From assembly GCA_948514425.1 (NCBI GenBank), contig CAOQYN010000001.1:16041-80040 (forward strand): a stretch of 64,000 nt of DNA. The letters run 5' to 3'. Shown here piece after piece: positions 50,706-58,862 of this stretch. Numbering within the stretch: position 1 is the first letter of the stretch; each line of letters opens with the position of its first letter. The DNA is from an uncultured Candidatus Saccharibacteria bacterium. GTDB lineage: Bacteria; Patescibacteriota; Saccharimonadia; Saccharimonadales; Saccharimonadaceae. Position numbers and translations under genes: made by a program. The notes under the pieces were generated by a model. That model saw only the letters and a list, made by a program, of their open reading frames with translations, made no database searches and was not told the DNA's origin.

Positions 50706-52601
50706 ATGTCAAAAATCATTGGTATTGACCTCGGTACAACCAACTCCGCCTTTGCCTACATGGTTGCTGGCAAACCAGAGGTAATCACAAATAGCGAAGG
50801 CGACCGCACCACTCCGAGCGTCGTTGCCGTTACCAAAAAAGGCGACCGCCTAGTCGGTAAAGTTGCTCAGCGTCAACGTGTCACGAACCCTAAAAATACA
50901 ATTTACGGCATCAAGCGTTTGATTGGCCGCAAATTCGACGATAAAGAAGTGCAGCGTGACCTCGACATCATGCCTTACAAGATCGTCAAAAAAGGCAATG
51001 GCGTCGCTGTCGAAATGGACGGCAAGGAATACACCCCAGAGGAGATTTCCGCCATGGTTCTCTCCAAGATCAAAGCCGATGCCGAAGCTTTCCTTGGCGA
51101 GCCGGTCACTGAGGCGATTATCACCGTCCCAGCCTATTTCGACGATTCTCAGCGCCAAGCAACCAAAGACGCCGGCAAGATTGCTGGCCTCGAAGTCAAG
51201 CGCATTATTAACGAGCCGACTGCTGCCGCTCTAGCTTATGGTCTAGAGAATAAGAAAGATGAACAAATCGCCGTCTTCGACCTTGGTGGTGGTACTTTCG
51301 ACGTTTCGATTCTTGAACTTGGTGATGGTGTTTTTGAAGTAAAATCCACTAACGGTGATACTCACCTCGGTGGTGAAGACTTCGACAATGTCATCGTGAA
51401 CTTCCTACTTGATGAGTTCAAAAAAGAATCTGGCATCGACATCAAAAATGACGCTGCCGCTATGCAGCGCGTCAAAGACGAAGCTGAAAAAGCTAAAAAA
51501 GAGCTTTCTAGCGCCAAGGAAGTTGAGATCAACCTACCATTCTTGACTGCTGATGCTGACGGTCCAAAACATTTTGAATACACTTTGACCCGTGCAAAAC
51601 TCGAAGAGTTGGTCAAACCTCTCCTCGAACGTCTCGCTGATCCTGTAGAAAAAGCTCTCAAGGATGCAAAACTCACTGCTAAGGACATTGACGAGGTTGT
51701 TATGGTTGGTGGTATGACTCGTATGCCAGCCGTTGTCGAAGAGGTCAAGAAAATCTTTGGCAAAGACCCAATGCAGGGTGTCAACCCCGACGAAGTTGTC
51801 GCTGTTGGTGCTGCTATCCAAGGCGGCGTTCTCCAAGGTGATGTCAAAGACGTCCTCTTGCTCGATGTTACTCCGCTTTCTCTCGGTATCGAGACGATGG
51901 GCGGCGTTAGCACAAAACTCATCGAGCGTAATACTACCATCCCGACGAGCAAATCCGAGGTCTTTTCTACGGCTGCCGACAATCAGCCACAAGTTGAGAT
52001 TCATGTTCTTCAAGGCGAACGCGAAATGGCCGCCGACAACAAATCTCTCGGTCGCTTCATTCTTGATGGTATCGCTCCTGCTCCTCGAGGCATTCCACAG
52101 ATCGAAGTTACTTTCAATATTGATGCCAACGGCATTTTGAATGTTACTGCGAAAGACAAGGGGACCGGCAAAGAGCAAAGCATCACGATTCAGAATTCTG
52201 GCAACATGAGTAAAGAAGATATCGAAAAAGCTCAGGCTGAAGCCGAAGCTCATGCCGAGGAAGATAAAAAGAAGCGCGAAGCCATTGACGCCAAGAACCA
52301 CCTTGAAAATGAGATTTATCAAGCCGAAAAAATGCCAGATGAGTTCAAAGACAAACTCTCTGAGGATGATGTAAAGACCATCAAGGACGCTGTCGCAGAA
52401 GCCAAACAAGCTCTCGCAGATTCCAGCTCTGATAAAGAAAAACTTGAATCCGCTGCAAAAGCCCTCAGCGACGTTCGTATGTCGATCGGTGCTAAAATGT
52501 ACCAATCTGCATCTACTGAAGGTCCAGCCACGGAGTCAACTGACGATACTAAATCTGATGATGGCGAAGCTGTCGAAGGAGAAGTTGTCGACAAAGAGTA
52601 A
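50706..52601 (+). CDS. dnaK: Chaperone DnaK (Hsp70)
   Basis: 631 residues, full length. ATPase domain: '[16 protein letters not shown]', '[26 protein letters not shown]'-type segment (here AIITVPAYF), '[15 protein letters not shown]', '[17 protein letters not shown]'. Substrate-binding domain follows ('[17 protein letters not shown]', '[29 protein letters not shown]') with a helical lid and acidic tail ending GEVVDKE. Heat-shock control by HrcA is likely from the CIRCE elements, although hrcA and grpE are not in the window. Confidence 0.98.
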   Translation: MSKIIGIDLGTTNSAFAYMVAGKPEVITNSEGDRTTPSVVAVTKKGDRLVGKVAQRQRVTNPKNTIYGIKRLIGRKFDDKEVQRDLDIMPYKIVKKGNGVAVEMDGKEYTPEEISAMVLSKIKADAEAFLGEPVTEAIITVPAYFDDSQRQATKDAGKIAGLEVKRIINEPTAAALAYGLENKKDEQIAVFDLGGGTFDVSILELGDGVFEVKSTNGDTHLGGEDFDNVIVNFLLDEFKKESGIDIKNDAAAMQRVKDEAEKAKKELSSAKEVEINLPFLTADADGPKHFEYTLTRAKLEELVKPLLERLADPVEKALKDAKLTAKDIDEVVMVGGMTRMPAVVEEVKKIFGKDPMQGVNPDEVVAVGAAIQGGVLQGDVKDVLLLDVTPLSLGIETMGGVSTKLIERNTTIPTSKSEVFSTAADNQPQVEIHVLQGEREMAADNKSLGRFILDGIAPAPRGIPQIEVTFNIDANGILNVTAKDKGTGKEQSITIQNSGNMSKEDIEKAQAEAEAHAEEDKKKREAIDAKNHLENEIYQAEKMPDEFKDKLSEDDVKTIKDAVAEAKQALADSSSDKEKLESAAKALSDVRMSIGAKMYQSASTEGPATESTDDTKSDDGEAVEGEVVDKE

Positions 52602-52622
52602 GACTTAGTCGCTAAACGACCC

Positions 52623-52648
52623 AAAAATAGCCCCTAGGGGCTATTTTT
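52623..52648. terminator. Terminator after dnaK
   Basis: AAAAATAGCCCC TA? GGGGCTATTTTT arrangement: a perfect 26-bp palindrome centred at 52635/52636, with a T-run on the plus strand. Confidence 0.88.
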
Positions 52649-52979
52649 GCTGCCCCCTAATCCACTTTCCCCATACACCGTTTTAGTCAGAATATTTTAC
52701 CCCACCACCGCTATTGACAACTTATACTATCTATGCGATTATAAGAAAATCGGTTTCTCCAGTATTGCAGAGCATCCAGTACTTTATATTGCATCATAAC
52801 ATCATACTGTATGCCGTGGATGTATAGTGGATTGAGGTTTTCTTAACTTTTGCAAAAACGATACATTCTCTAGCCCAAACGGTTTACTTTGGCTTAATTA
52901 TTTGAACCCAGCTAAACCGTTTGGCAGTGTTCGCCAGACGGAAATTTAGGCCGGCGGGCGAACGCAGGAGGAAATAAAA
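52649..52979 (+). promoter_or_regulatory. Promoter and structured leader of the 52980 gene
   Basis: No gene. TTGACA at about 52732-52737 with a possible -10 GATTAT 17 bp later. The leader then contains a perfect 12-bp inverted repeat, CCAAACGGTTTA (52875-52886) with TAAACCGTTTGG (52913-52924), and a second hairpin, GTTCGCC (52929-52935) with GGCGAAC (52957-52963), ending 3 nt before the AGGAGG ribosome site (52966-52971). No known riboswitch recognised. Confidence 0.5.
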
Positions 52980-53396
52980 ATGAGCAAAACAAATTTAAAC
53001 ACAACAACCAATACGACCAACGGAATCAAGCGCATTATGGTGATTATGGGTATAATTGCGGCGATTGCTCTATTAGTGATCGGTCTAAGCTGCGTCGGTC
53101 TGTTCTATATACAGCCTGACGCTCCACGCGATACCCTTGTCTTGAGTGGATGTACGACTGTTGCTAGCAGCCTAGTCGGCGGATTGGCGTTTTTCGCGCT
53201 TTCGATTCGACATATGCGCTTTTGTGCATATCTACTTACGTTTAGTAGTATCTGCGCCATGATCGGCAGTCTCAGACTTGTCATTGGTACTTATCTTGGT
53301 ATAAATCTTTACAGTGCGTTATTGGCAGTCTACGCCAGTTTTCCGAGTCTGGCACTCACCATCCTACTTTCTCTTCGCCCAGACCATCACGATTAA
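52980..53396 (+). CDS. Small four-helix membrane protein
   Basis: 138 residues with four hydrophobic segments (~18-42, 52-74, 78-100, 108-130) and short polar ends (N-terminus Thr/Asn-rich, end RPDHHD). AGGAGG nine nt before the ATG. No family recognised. Its long structured leader and its own terminator suggest regulated expression. Possibly a stress or envelope protein, but nothing in the sequence fixes a function. Confidence 0.6.
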   Translation: MSKTNLNTTTNTTNGIKRIMVIMGIIAAIALLVIGLSCVGLFYIQPDAPRDTLVLSGCTTVASSLVGGLAFFALSIRHMRFCAYLLTFSSICAMIGSLRLVIGTYLGINLYSALLAVYASFPSLALTILLSLRPDHHD

Positions 53397-53410
53397 GGAC
53401 CAATTCCGCA

Positions 53411-53440
53411 AATGCGCTCAATCTATTTGAGCGCATTTTT
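53411..53440 (+). terminator. Terminator of the 52980 gene
   Basis: AATGCGCTCAA (53411-53421), 5-nt loop, TTGAGCGCATT (53427-53437), then TTT. Confidence 0.85.
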
Positions 53441-53541
53441 ATTCCTAAAAGCCCCCAGCTTTAGCTGGGGTTTACGTTTGAAGACAAGGTGCATAATAAG
53501 GGTCGTCCGGCAGGATGACCTTTATTGAAAGGAATACGTCT

Positions 53542-53670
53542 ATGCATTACAAACGTACAATTAGAACTTTATCACATTCATACTGCGATTTGAAGTATCA
53601 TCTTGTTTGGACCCCCAAATATCGAGGCAAAGAGGATACTTTGCCTCGACCGTGGGTATTGATGAGCTAG
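53542..53670 (+). pseudogene. tnpA: TnpA (Y1 transposase) N-terminal fragment
   Basis: A 42-codon frame starting MHYKRTIRTLSHSYCDLKYH and continuing LVWTPKYRGKE, which matches the IS200/IS605 TnpA N-terminus (LxYHxVWxTKYR). After KYRGKE the sequence leaves the family and soon stops. The HUH motif region is deleted. A perfect 10-bp inverted repeat (CGAGGCAAAG 53623-53632 / CTTTGCCTCG 53639-53648) marks the break. Confidence 0.75.
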
Positions 53671-53744
53671 TCGTAAGACGATATGTAAGACATCAAGAAA
53701 AATATAACCAAATCGAACAAGCAAACTTGTTTGACAAGATTTAA
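53655..53744 (+). pseudogene. tnpA: TnpA C-terminal fragment
   Basis: In another frame: GIDELVVRRYVRHQEKYNQ, ending LFDKI and TAA (53742-53744). The 'GIDE...VRRYVRHQE' pattern is the TnpA C-terminus carrying the Tyr-containing helix. It has no start of its own. Confidence 0.7.
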
Positions 53745-53848
53745 ATATTAACTAAGCGATCCTGCCGGCATCGCCGGCGAGTCCAAAACCACCAGACCTC
53801 AGTCTGGTGGTCGATTATTCATGTTATAATACAAAAAAGGAGTTATTT

Positions 53849-55039
53849 ATGGAAAAGTTGTATCTAGTCACTAACCCTGGTTCGTCCTCGCGCAAGTACG
53901 CCCTCTATCGCGACGACGAACTACTTTGCTCTTTGCACTTTGAGACTGAAGATAAACAGCTTATCTGTACTTTTCGCCGCACTGATGGTTCCCGTAAGAA
54001 AATTACCGAAGGCTTCAAGCGCATTGGCGACACTATTCGTTATACCTATAATATCCTCGATCAAGAAGGTTATCTCGGCGATAGCGTCAAAATTAGCGCT
54101 GTCCTCGCTCGTGTCGCTGCGACTGGTGAATATTTTTCAGATGATCACATTGTTGATGCTGAATGCTTGCGCCGACTTGAAGAAGAAAAGCGCCGCGCTC
54201 CGCTCCATGTGCCAGTGATCGCTGCTGAAATTTCTAAATGCGTCGAAACCTTCCCAGATACTCCAGTGATTACTATTTCCGACTCGCATTTCCATCATAC
54301 GCGCGACGACGTTCATAAATATTATGCGATTGATACCGAACTTGCCGATCGTGCTGAAATCAAACGCTACGGTTACCACGGTTTGTCAATGGGTGCCGTA
54401 CGTAATTATATGCGTGACGCCGACATTCTCGAACCACGGGTTGTTGCTTGTCACCTTGGGTCTGGCGCCTCACTTACAGCTATCAAAGATGGTTATTCTT
54501 ACGATACGACCATGGGCTATACTCCGCTCGAAGGCGTTATGATGGCGACTCGTTGTGGCGACATCGACCCCGCTGCCGCAAGCGCTATTCAGCGCGAAAT
54601 GGGCTTCAACGAAGAAGCGGTCGAAGAATACCTTAATCGTCAATGTGGTCTGCTTGGGGTGAGCGGCTCAACTGGCGATATGCGTGAGATCCTTGATCTT
54701 CGCGCCGACGGCGACCCTCGGGCAAAATTGGCTTACGACATGTATATCTATCGCATCCAGCGGGCAGTTGGCGAAATGGTTGCCGCTCTGCAAGGTGTCG
54801 ATGCGCTTGTCTTTACCGCTACTATTGGCGAACGCAATGCTGAGATTCGTCGCGACATTGTCTCTGGTCTCGGCTACCTCGGGTTCAAGATTAACGATAC
54901 CAAAAATGATGATGGTCTTGGCGATGCACAACACTGCCTCGTCTCTGCCCCAAGCTCCAAGCCGATTTACGTCATTGCTACCGACGAAACCGCTGCCATG
55001 ATCCGCCGTGCCAAGATTTTGCTTGGTGAAGAAATCTAA
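53849..55039 (+). CDS. ackA: Acetate kinase
   Basis: 396 residues from the ATG at 53849 (AAGGAG site; the frame is open back to 53807 but that start is inside the mobile-element end). ASKHA-fold motifs: 'LVTNPGSSSRKYALYRD', 'VITISDSHFHHT', 'IKRYGYHGLSMGAV', 'VVACHLGSGASLTAIKDG', 'DTTMGYTPLEGVMMATRCGDIDPAA', 'VSGSTGDMREIL', 'VFTATIGERNAEIR'. Makes ATP and acetate from acetyl phosphate, a main energy step in fermenting cells. Segments are more divergent than in typical AckA (NPGSSSRK instead of NCGSSSLK). A TATAAT at 53824-53829 sits at the junction with the mobile element. Confidence 0.93.
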   Translation: MEKLYLVTNPGSSSRKYALYRDDELLCSLHFETEDKQLICTFRRTDGSRKKITEGFKRIGDTIRYTYNILDQEGYLGDSVKISAVLARVAATGEYFSDDHIVDAECLRRLEEEKRRAPLHVPVIAAEISKCVETFPDTPVITISDSHFHHTRDDVHKYYAIDTELADRAEIKRYGYHGLSMGAVRNYMRDADILEPRVVACHLGSGASLTAIKDGYSYDTTMGYTPLEGVMMATRCGDIDPAAASAIQREMGFNEEAVEEYLNRQCGLLGVSGSTGDMREILDLRADGDPRAKLAYDMYIYRIQRAVGEMVAALQGVDALVFTATIGERNAEIRRDIVSGLGYLGFKINDTKNDDGLGDAQHCLVSAPSSKPIYVIATDETAAMIRRAKILLGEEI

Positions 55040-55044
55040 AGTTT

Positions 55045-55686
55045 ATGAGCAACGACCAAGTCACTCCAGCTGAGACCTCCGAAATTCTCCAGCTTGCCGA
55101 AACTTGCCTCTCTGTATCAGGCGACTTCGTCGAGCTCGGTTGCTATCGCGGTGATACCTCAGTTTTGCTTGGCAAAATGCTCCAAAATTCCACCAAAAAC
55201 TGTGAATATCTTGTGGAAAACTTGTGCAAAACCCTGTGGATTTATGACTCATTCGCTGGTCTCCCAGAAAAAACTACCGAAGATAGTTCTGGTGCTGGTC
55301 AAAATTTCCAAAAAGGCGAACTCCTAGTCACCAAGCGTGAAATTGTCGAAAAACTTCGCAAACACGGTCTCAAAATTACCAATCACCCCGATCCAACAGT
55401 AAGCTCAATCATCATTAAAAAAGCTTGGTTTGACGAACTTCAATCTACTGATTTACCTGACCGTATCGCTTTTGCTTTTCTTGATGGTGACCTCTATTCG
55501 TCGATCAAAACTAGCCTCCAACTCGTCATTCCGCGTCTTGCCGACCAAGGAATTATCATTGTTCACGACTACAACAACCCCGAACTCCCTGGATCCGCCC
55601 GTGCTGTCGATGAGTTTTTGCGTAGCCATCCAGAATATCATTTGACGCAAAAACACACATTAGCAATCATCGCGCACAAGTGCTAA
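55045..55686 (+). CDS. TylF/macrocin-O-methyltransferase-like SAM methyltransferase
   Basis: 213 residues. 'GDFVELGCYRGDTSVLLGKML' is the SAM-binding motif; 'LWIYDSFAGLPEKT', 'IAFAFLDGDLYSSIKTSLQLVIPRLADQGIIIVHDYNN' and 'GSARAVDEFL' match the TylF family, which methylates sugar hydroxyls. An insert between the first two strands (~residues 50-68) is encoded by DNA rich in DnaA-box-like words (TGTGGAAAA 55212-55220). Five bp after ackA; substrate unknown. Its last codons overlap the CIRCE element of dnaJ. Confidence 0.82.
   Translation: MSNDQVTPAETSEILQLAETCLSVSGDFVELGCYRGDTSVLLGKMLQNSTKNCEYLVENLCKTLWIYDSFAGLPEKTTEDSSGAGQNFQKGELLVTKREIVEKLRKHGLKITNHPDPTVSSIIIKKAWFDELQSTDLPDRIAFAFLDGDLYSSIKTSLQLVIPRLADQGIIIVHDYNNPELPGSARAVDEFLRSHPEYHLTQKHTLAIIAHKC
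55660..55686 (+). promoter_or_regulatory. CIRCE-like operator upstream of dnaJ
   Basis: TTAGCAATC (55660-55668), 9-nt spacer, AAGTGCTAA (55678-55686). Correct arm and spacer lengths, one change per arm from the consensus. It overlaps the end of the methyltransferase gene and lies just before a TATAAT (55709-55714). Confidence 0.72.
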
Positions 55687-55734
55687 TTTTGGCATTGTTT
55701 CTCGAGATATAATGTGTTAAAATAAAGTGATAAT

Positions 55735-56646
55735 ATGGCGAAAAAAGATTATTATGAAGTTTTAGGAGTTTCTAAGAACGCTTCTGATGACGAAATCAAG
55801 AAAGCGTATCGCAAACTCGCAGTCAAATACCACCCTGACAAAAATCCAGGTGATAAAGCTGCCGAGGAAAAATTTAAGGAAATTTCTGAGGCCCACGAAG
55901 TACTCGCAGACAAACAAAAGCGCGCTCGCTATGACCAGTTTGGCCATGCCGGTGTTGGTGGTGCTGGGGCTGGTAGTGCTGGCGGTAATCCGTTCCAAAA
56001 CGGTAGTTTCAATTTTAACGGTCAGAATTTCAACTTCGACTTTGGCGGTGGCGGCGGTCTCGACGACATCCTAGGCTCCATCTTCGGCTTCGGTGGTGGT
56101 CAACGCCGCCCAGTGCGCGGTTCGGATTATCGTACGACTGTTACTCTTAATTTTGAAGAAGCAGTCTTTGGCACTACCAAGGTCATTAGCGCTGACGGCA
56201 AAGATCTCAAGGTCAAAATCCCCGCTGGTATTGATGATGGTATGTCGATTCGCCTCAGCGGCAAAGGCGGCCCAGCGCCCAAAGGCGGGACCAAGGGCGA
56301 TCTTTACGTTTTTGTTCGTGTGAAGCCGCACAAGCACCTCACGCGCGAGGGGAGTATCATTCTTTCCGAGATTCGCGTTTCCATGGTTGATGCCGCACTT
56401 GGCACAGAGGTAGATGTCGAAACCGTTGATGGTAACGTTCGCATGAAAATCCCCGCTGGCACCCAATCTGGTACTCCGTTCAAACTTTCTGGTCATGGCG
56501 TACCTTTAATGCGCAGCGACGGTGATCGTGGGCCGCATATCGTTACAGTTACTGTTGAGACTCCTAAAAATCTTAGTAAACGTCAAAAAGAGATTCTTGA
56601 GGAATTTCGTGATCCTAAAAATAAAAAACGCGGCTTCTGGGGATAA
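55735..56646 (+). CDS. dnaJ: DnaJ-type co-chaperone without zinc finger (CbpA-like)
   Basis: 303 residues. J domain 1-70 ('[36 protein letters not shown]' with HPD), Gly/Phe-rich linker (~75-115), then two substrate-binding beta domains ('[22 protein letters not shown]', '[11 protein letters not shown]', '[20 protein letters not shown]'). No CxxCxGxG repeats, so it belongs to the type II/CbpA class. Works with DnaK; the shared CIRCE operators support joint heat-shock control. No other J protein is visible in the window. Confidence 0.94.
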   Translation: MAKKDYYEVLGVSKNASDDEIKKAYRKLAVKYHPDKNPGDKAAEEKFKEISEAHEVLADKQKRARYDQFGHAGVGGAGAGSAGGNPFQNGSFNFNGQNFNFDFGGGGGLDDILGSIFGFGGGQRRPVRGSDYRTTVTLNFEEAVFGTTKVISADGKDLKVKIPAGIDDGMSIRLSGKGGPAPKGGTKGDLYVFVRVKPHKHLTREGSIILSEIRVSMVDAALGTEVDVETVDGNVRMKIPAGTQSGTPFKLSGHGVPLMRSDGDRGPHIVTVTVETPKNLSKRQKEILEEFRDPKNKKRGFWG

Positions 56647-56674
56647 GACAAGAGAAATAAATTGCGCAAAATAA

Positions 56675-56703
56675 TTGCATTTTTCTTTAAAATCAGTTAT
56701 TTT
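56675..56703 (+). promoter_or_regulatory. Promoter of the 56727 gene
   Basis: TTGCAT (56675-56680), 17-bp spacer, TATTTT (56698-56703), then an AAGGAG ribosome site. Confidence 0.55.
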
Positions 56704-56726
56704 AGTACAAAGAAGGAGTAATAAAA

Positions 56727-57149
56727 ATGTATACTTACAACAACACATACTACACCACGACTACAACCGTGGACACAGAAGCACTCGCGGCGGTACTAGG
56801 AGTTACATCAGTAATCGCCTTGATTATGCTCATTATCATGGTGATCGCTAATTGGAAAATCTTCACCAAAGCTGGTAAGCCAGGATGGGCAAGTATTGTG
56901 CCATTTTACAATATGTACACCCTCTTTGAAGTAGCCGGAATGAACGGCTGGATGTTCCTATTGCTTTTGATCCCAATTGTCAACATCGTTATGGCTGTTA
57001 TGCTATGTATCAACCTGGCCAAAGCGTTCGGCAAATCAAACGCCTTTGCCGTTGGTCTAGTTCTGCTTAACCCAATCTTCTCGCTTATTCTCGCCTTCGG
57101 TAGTGCTAAGTATATCGGAACTGGCAAAGCTAAGGCTATCGCTAAATAG
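56727..57149 (+). CDS. DUF5684-like small membrane protein
   Basis: 140 residues. A Tyr/Thr-rich N-terminus (YTYNNTYYTTTTTVDTE), then three or four hydrophobic segments. 'NWKIFTKAGKPGWASIVPFYNMYTLFEVAGMNGWMFLLLLIPIVNIV' is the characteristic core of a membrane family that I recall as DUF5684, widespread next to signal peptidase-like proteins. Function unknown. Own promoter and terminator, so monocistronic. Confidence 0.75.
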   Translation: MYTYNNTYYTTTTTVDTEALAAVLGVTSVIALIMLIIMVIANWKIFTKAGKPGWASIVPFYNMYTLFEVAGMNGWMFLLLLIPIVNIVMAVMLCINLAKAFGKSNAFAVGLVLLNPIFSLILAFGSAKYIGTGKAKAIAK

Positions 57150-57170
57150 CTAGTTAAATCATACAGATAA

Positions 57171-57202
57171 AAAGCCCCCAACCGATATGGTCGAGGGGCT
57201 TT
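57171..57202 (+). terminator. Terminator of the 56727 gene
   Basis: AAAGCCCC (57171-57178) pairs with GGGGCTTT (57195-57202), with ACC/GGT inside the loop. Confidence 0.75.
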
Positions 57203-57296
57203 CGAGGTACTTAAAATACAACTTCATCATTTAGCAAGTGCGTGCTGTGCAAATCTCTGCAGGAGCGCCTTCAACCCTAAGGCACCTCAAATAATC

Positions 57297-58250
57297 CTAA
57301 ATCTTCGCCAAATACTCAATATACGCATCCACCGCGCGCCAAGCCGACTCATCTCCAGTTGGATAATATAAACTCGGACAAGCATTAATCTCAATCACCT
57401 GGTCACCATAATAATCAATCCCTACCACTGGCAACTGTGTCGCCCGTGCAATCTTTTCCGCTAACTTACGTCTCTCCACCGAAAACTTTGCCGAACAGTC
57501 TTCCGCCGTTCCGCCTTGACCAACATTGCAACTCGCGACGACCCGCACCCGCTCCCCCGCCGCCGGTATCGAGTTCATTTTCTCTCCCAAGAACCTTTCC
57601 GCCGCTTCAGCATCAACGTATGCCAGCTCCCCCTGATACGGCTCCGTTCGAATCGTTGCATTCTCACATTCTATCAATTCCGCAATCGTACGTCGTCCAT
57701 CACCTGTGACCTGCGCCGGAATCCGCGCAATTGCCATCACGAACCGATAATCAATACAAATCACCCGTTGCTCCAGTTCGTCTACTGGCAACTGTGGCTG
57801 CACAATCGCCAGTTGCATTTCTGGCGACGCCTCCACTGCCTTCTCAATCGCAGCTTTTGCCTGTGCTAAATCTTGCACTCCTACGGTCACTCCATTGCCG
57901 TGCGCTCCGTCAATCGGTTTAATTGCTACCGCGCTATATTTTTCAATTATCGGCCGAACTTCCTCTGCCGTTCGCGCCGCTACCGTCTCTGGCTGTGCCA
58001 CTCCAAGGTCACGTAACAGTTCATAGCTCATCATCTTGTTGTCCGCCAGTCGCAGCGCATACACGCTTGTCGTCGGTGGAGTACTCGACGCCACTCTTAT
58101 AGTTACCCCGTCTGGCCGTGTCAAAATCAGATTGTTTTGGCTCTCGCGACAAAGTTTTTCCGCCCGCCATCCGGCCTGTTTCAGTTTCTTGCGCAAAAAC
58201 CGCATCGACATCGGCAACTCATTCTCAGGTATAGAGTAGTAATCAATCAT
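57297..58250 (-). CDS. ATP-grasp ligase
   Basis: 317 residues. ATP-grasp fold: 'NKMMSYELLRDLGVAQPETVAAR' (start of ATP-binding domain), 'AVAIKPIDGAHGNGVTVGV' (Lys and Gly-rich loop), 'ICIDYRFVMAIARIPAQVTGDGRRTIAELIE' and 'VVGIDYYGDQVIEINACPSLYYPTGDE' (metal-binding Glu-Asn). The DYRFVMA...GDG..TI pattern resembles cyanophycin-synthetase and glutathione-synthetase type ligases, which join an amino acid to a peptide or acid. Leaderless start (TATAAT ends 6 nt before the ATG), divergent from a retropepsin-like gene and RimK. Possibly part of the same peptide-modification pathway. Confidence 0.78.
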   Translation of the reverse strand: MIDYYSIPENELPMSMRFLRKKLKQAGWRAEKLCRESQNNLILTRPDGVTIRVASSTPPTTSVYALRLADNKMMSYELLRDLGVAQPETVAARTAEEVRPIIEKYSAVAIKPIDGAHGNGVTVGVQDLAQAKAAIEKAVEASPEMQLAIVQPQLPVDELEQRVICIDYRFVMAIARIPAQVTGDGRRTIAELIECENATIRTEPYQGELAYVDAEAAERFLGEKMNSIPAAGERVRVVASCNVGQGGTAEDCSAKFSVERRKLAEKIARATQLPVVGIDYYGDQVIEINACPSLYYPTGDESAWRAVDAYIEYLAKI

Positions 58251-58256
58251 ACCTCA

Positions 58257-58262
58257 ATTATA
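58257..58262 (-). promoter_or_regulatory. -10 box for leaderless ATP-grasp transcript
   Basis: On the minus strand TATAAT ends 6 nt before the ATG at 58250, mirroring the divergent box for the 58318 gene. Confidence 0.6.
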
Positions 58263-58282
58263 CCATATTTCACTCATAGATA

Positions 58283-58311
58283 TTGACTTTTTACGTCATC
58301 TGTGCTATAAT
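58283..58311 (+). promoter_or_regulatory. Leaderless promoter of the retropepsin-like gene
   Basis: TTGACT (58283-58288), exact 17-bp spacer, TATAAT (58306-58311), then 6 nt to the ATG at 58318. The best single example in the window of a full promoter whose start point falls on the start codon. Confidence 0.75.
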
Positions 58312-58317
58312 GGTAGT

Positions 58318-58815
58318 ATGAGCACTCATAAACTTGAAATCATTGGTAACAGCACTCTCATTACGCTCCAAGGAGTTAAAAAAGTTCCCGCGAAAATTGA
58401 TACGGGAGCCGAGAGTTCGTCTGTTTGGGCTAGCGACATTACGCTAAACCCAGACAATAGTCTTAGTTTTTGTCTTTTTGCTCTTGGGAGTGATTTTTAT
58501 ACTGGTGAGCGTATTACGGTTCAAGATTATAAAGCAGTGTCAGTGCGCAACTCTACTGGGCAAGCTAAAGTACGCTACCGAGTTCGTCTTTCCATTAAAA
58601 TTGGCAAAAAGAATATCAAAGCTGGTTTTACTCTTGCCGATCGCAGCAAGAACAACTTCCCTGTATTGATTGGCCGTCGGCTGCTTAAGGGTCGTTTCCT
58701 CGTCGACGTTTCACAGCTGGAAGTTCCATACCCACCCCGGATTCGGGACATGGAGCTGAATGCTGAACTCGAGCAAGATCCTCAGGCTTTCCATCGTAAA
58801 TACATGGACAAATAG
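58318..58815 (+). CDS. RimB-like retropepsin-fold protein ('ATP-dependent zinc protease' family)
   Basis: 165 residues. 'VPAKIDTGAESSSVWA' carries the DTGA aspartic-protease-type motif, and 'FPVLIGRRLLKGRFLVDVS' the second hydrophobic-Gly element. The family (often labelled ATP-dependent zinc protease) is typically found beside RimK. Its partner enzyme trims glutamate tails that RimK adds. It precedes rimK by 47 bp, each gene having its own -10 box. Confidence 0.85.
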   Translation: MSTHKLEIIGNSTLITLQGVKKVPAKIDTGAESSSVWASDITLNPDNSLSFCLFALGSDFYTGERITVQDYKAVSVRNSTGQAKVRYRVRLSIKIGKKNIKAGFTLADRSKNNFPVLIGRRLLKGRFLVDVSQLEVPYPPRIRDMELNAELEQDPQAFHRKYMDK

Positions 58816-58850
58816 ACGCAGTATATAACACAATCAGACGAAAGGTATGA

Positions 58851-58856
58851 TAAAAT
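58851..58856 (+). promoter_or_regulatory. -10 box for leaderless rimK transcript
   Basis: TAAAAT ends 6 nt before the ATG at 58863. Confidence 0.5.
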
Positions 58857-58862
58857 AAAATT

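Larger units (their letters stand above)
53446..53815 (+). mobile_element. Internally deleted IS200/IS605-type element (MITE-like remnant)
   Basis: Left end: hairpin CCCCAGCT (53453-53460) / AGCTGGGG (53463-53470), then GGTCGTCC / GGATGACC (53501-53520). Right end: GCCGGC-ATC-GCCGGC and the hairpin CCACCAGA (53789-53796) / TCTGGTGG (53803-53810). Between them are the first ~30 codons and the last ~30 codons of a TnpA-like transposase, in different frames, with the middle missing. Terminal hairpins instead of inverted repeats are typical of this single-strand transposing family. It cannot encode an active transposase but could be moved by one in trans. Exact ends are uncertain by a few bases. 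Confidence 0.75.

Noticed and set aside
53542..53744. Active TnpA with programmed frameshift
   Set aside because: More than half of the transposase, including the HUH region, is missing between the two fragments; no frameshift could restore it.
57203..57296. Small RNA between 57203 and 57290
   Set aside because: GAGGT/ACCTC ends can pair and some inner pairing is possible, but there is no promoter or conserved motif; too weak to list.
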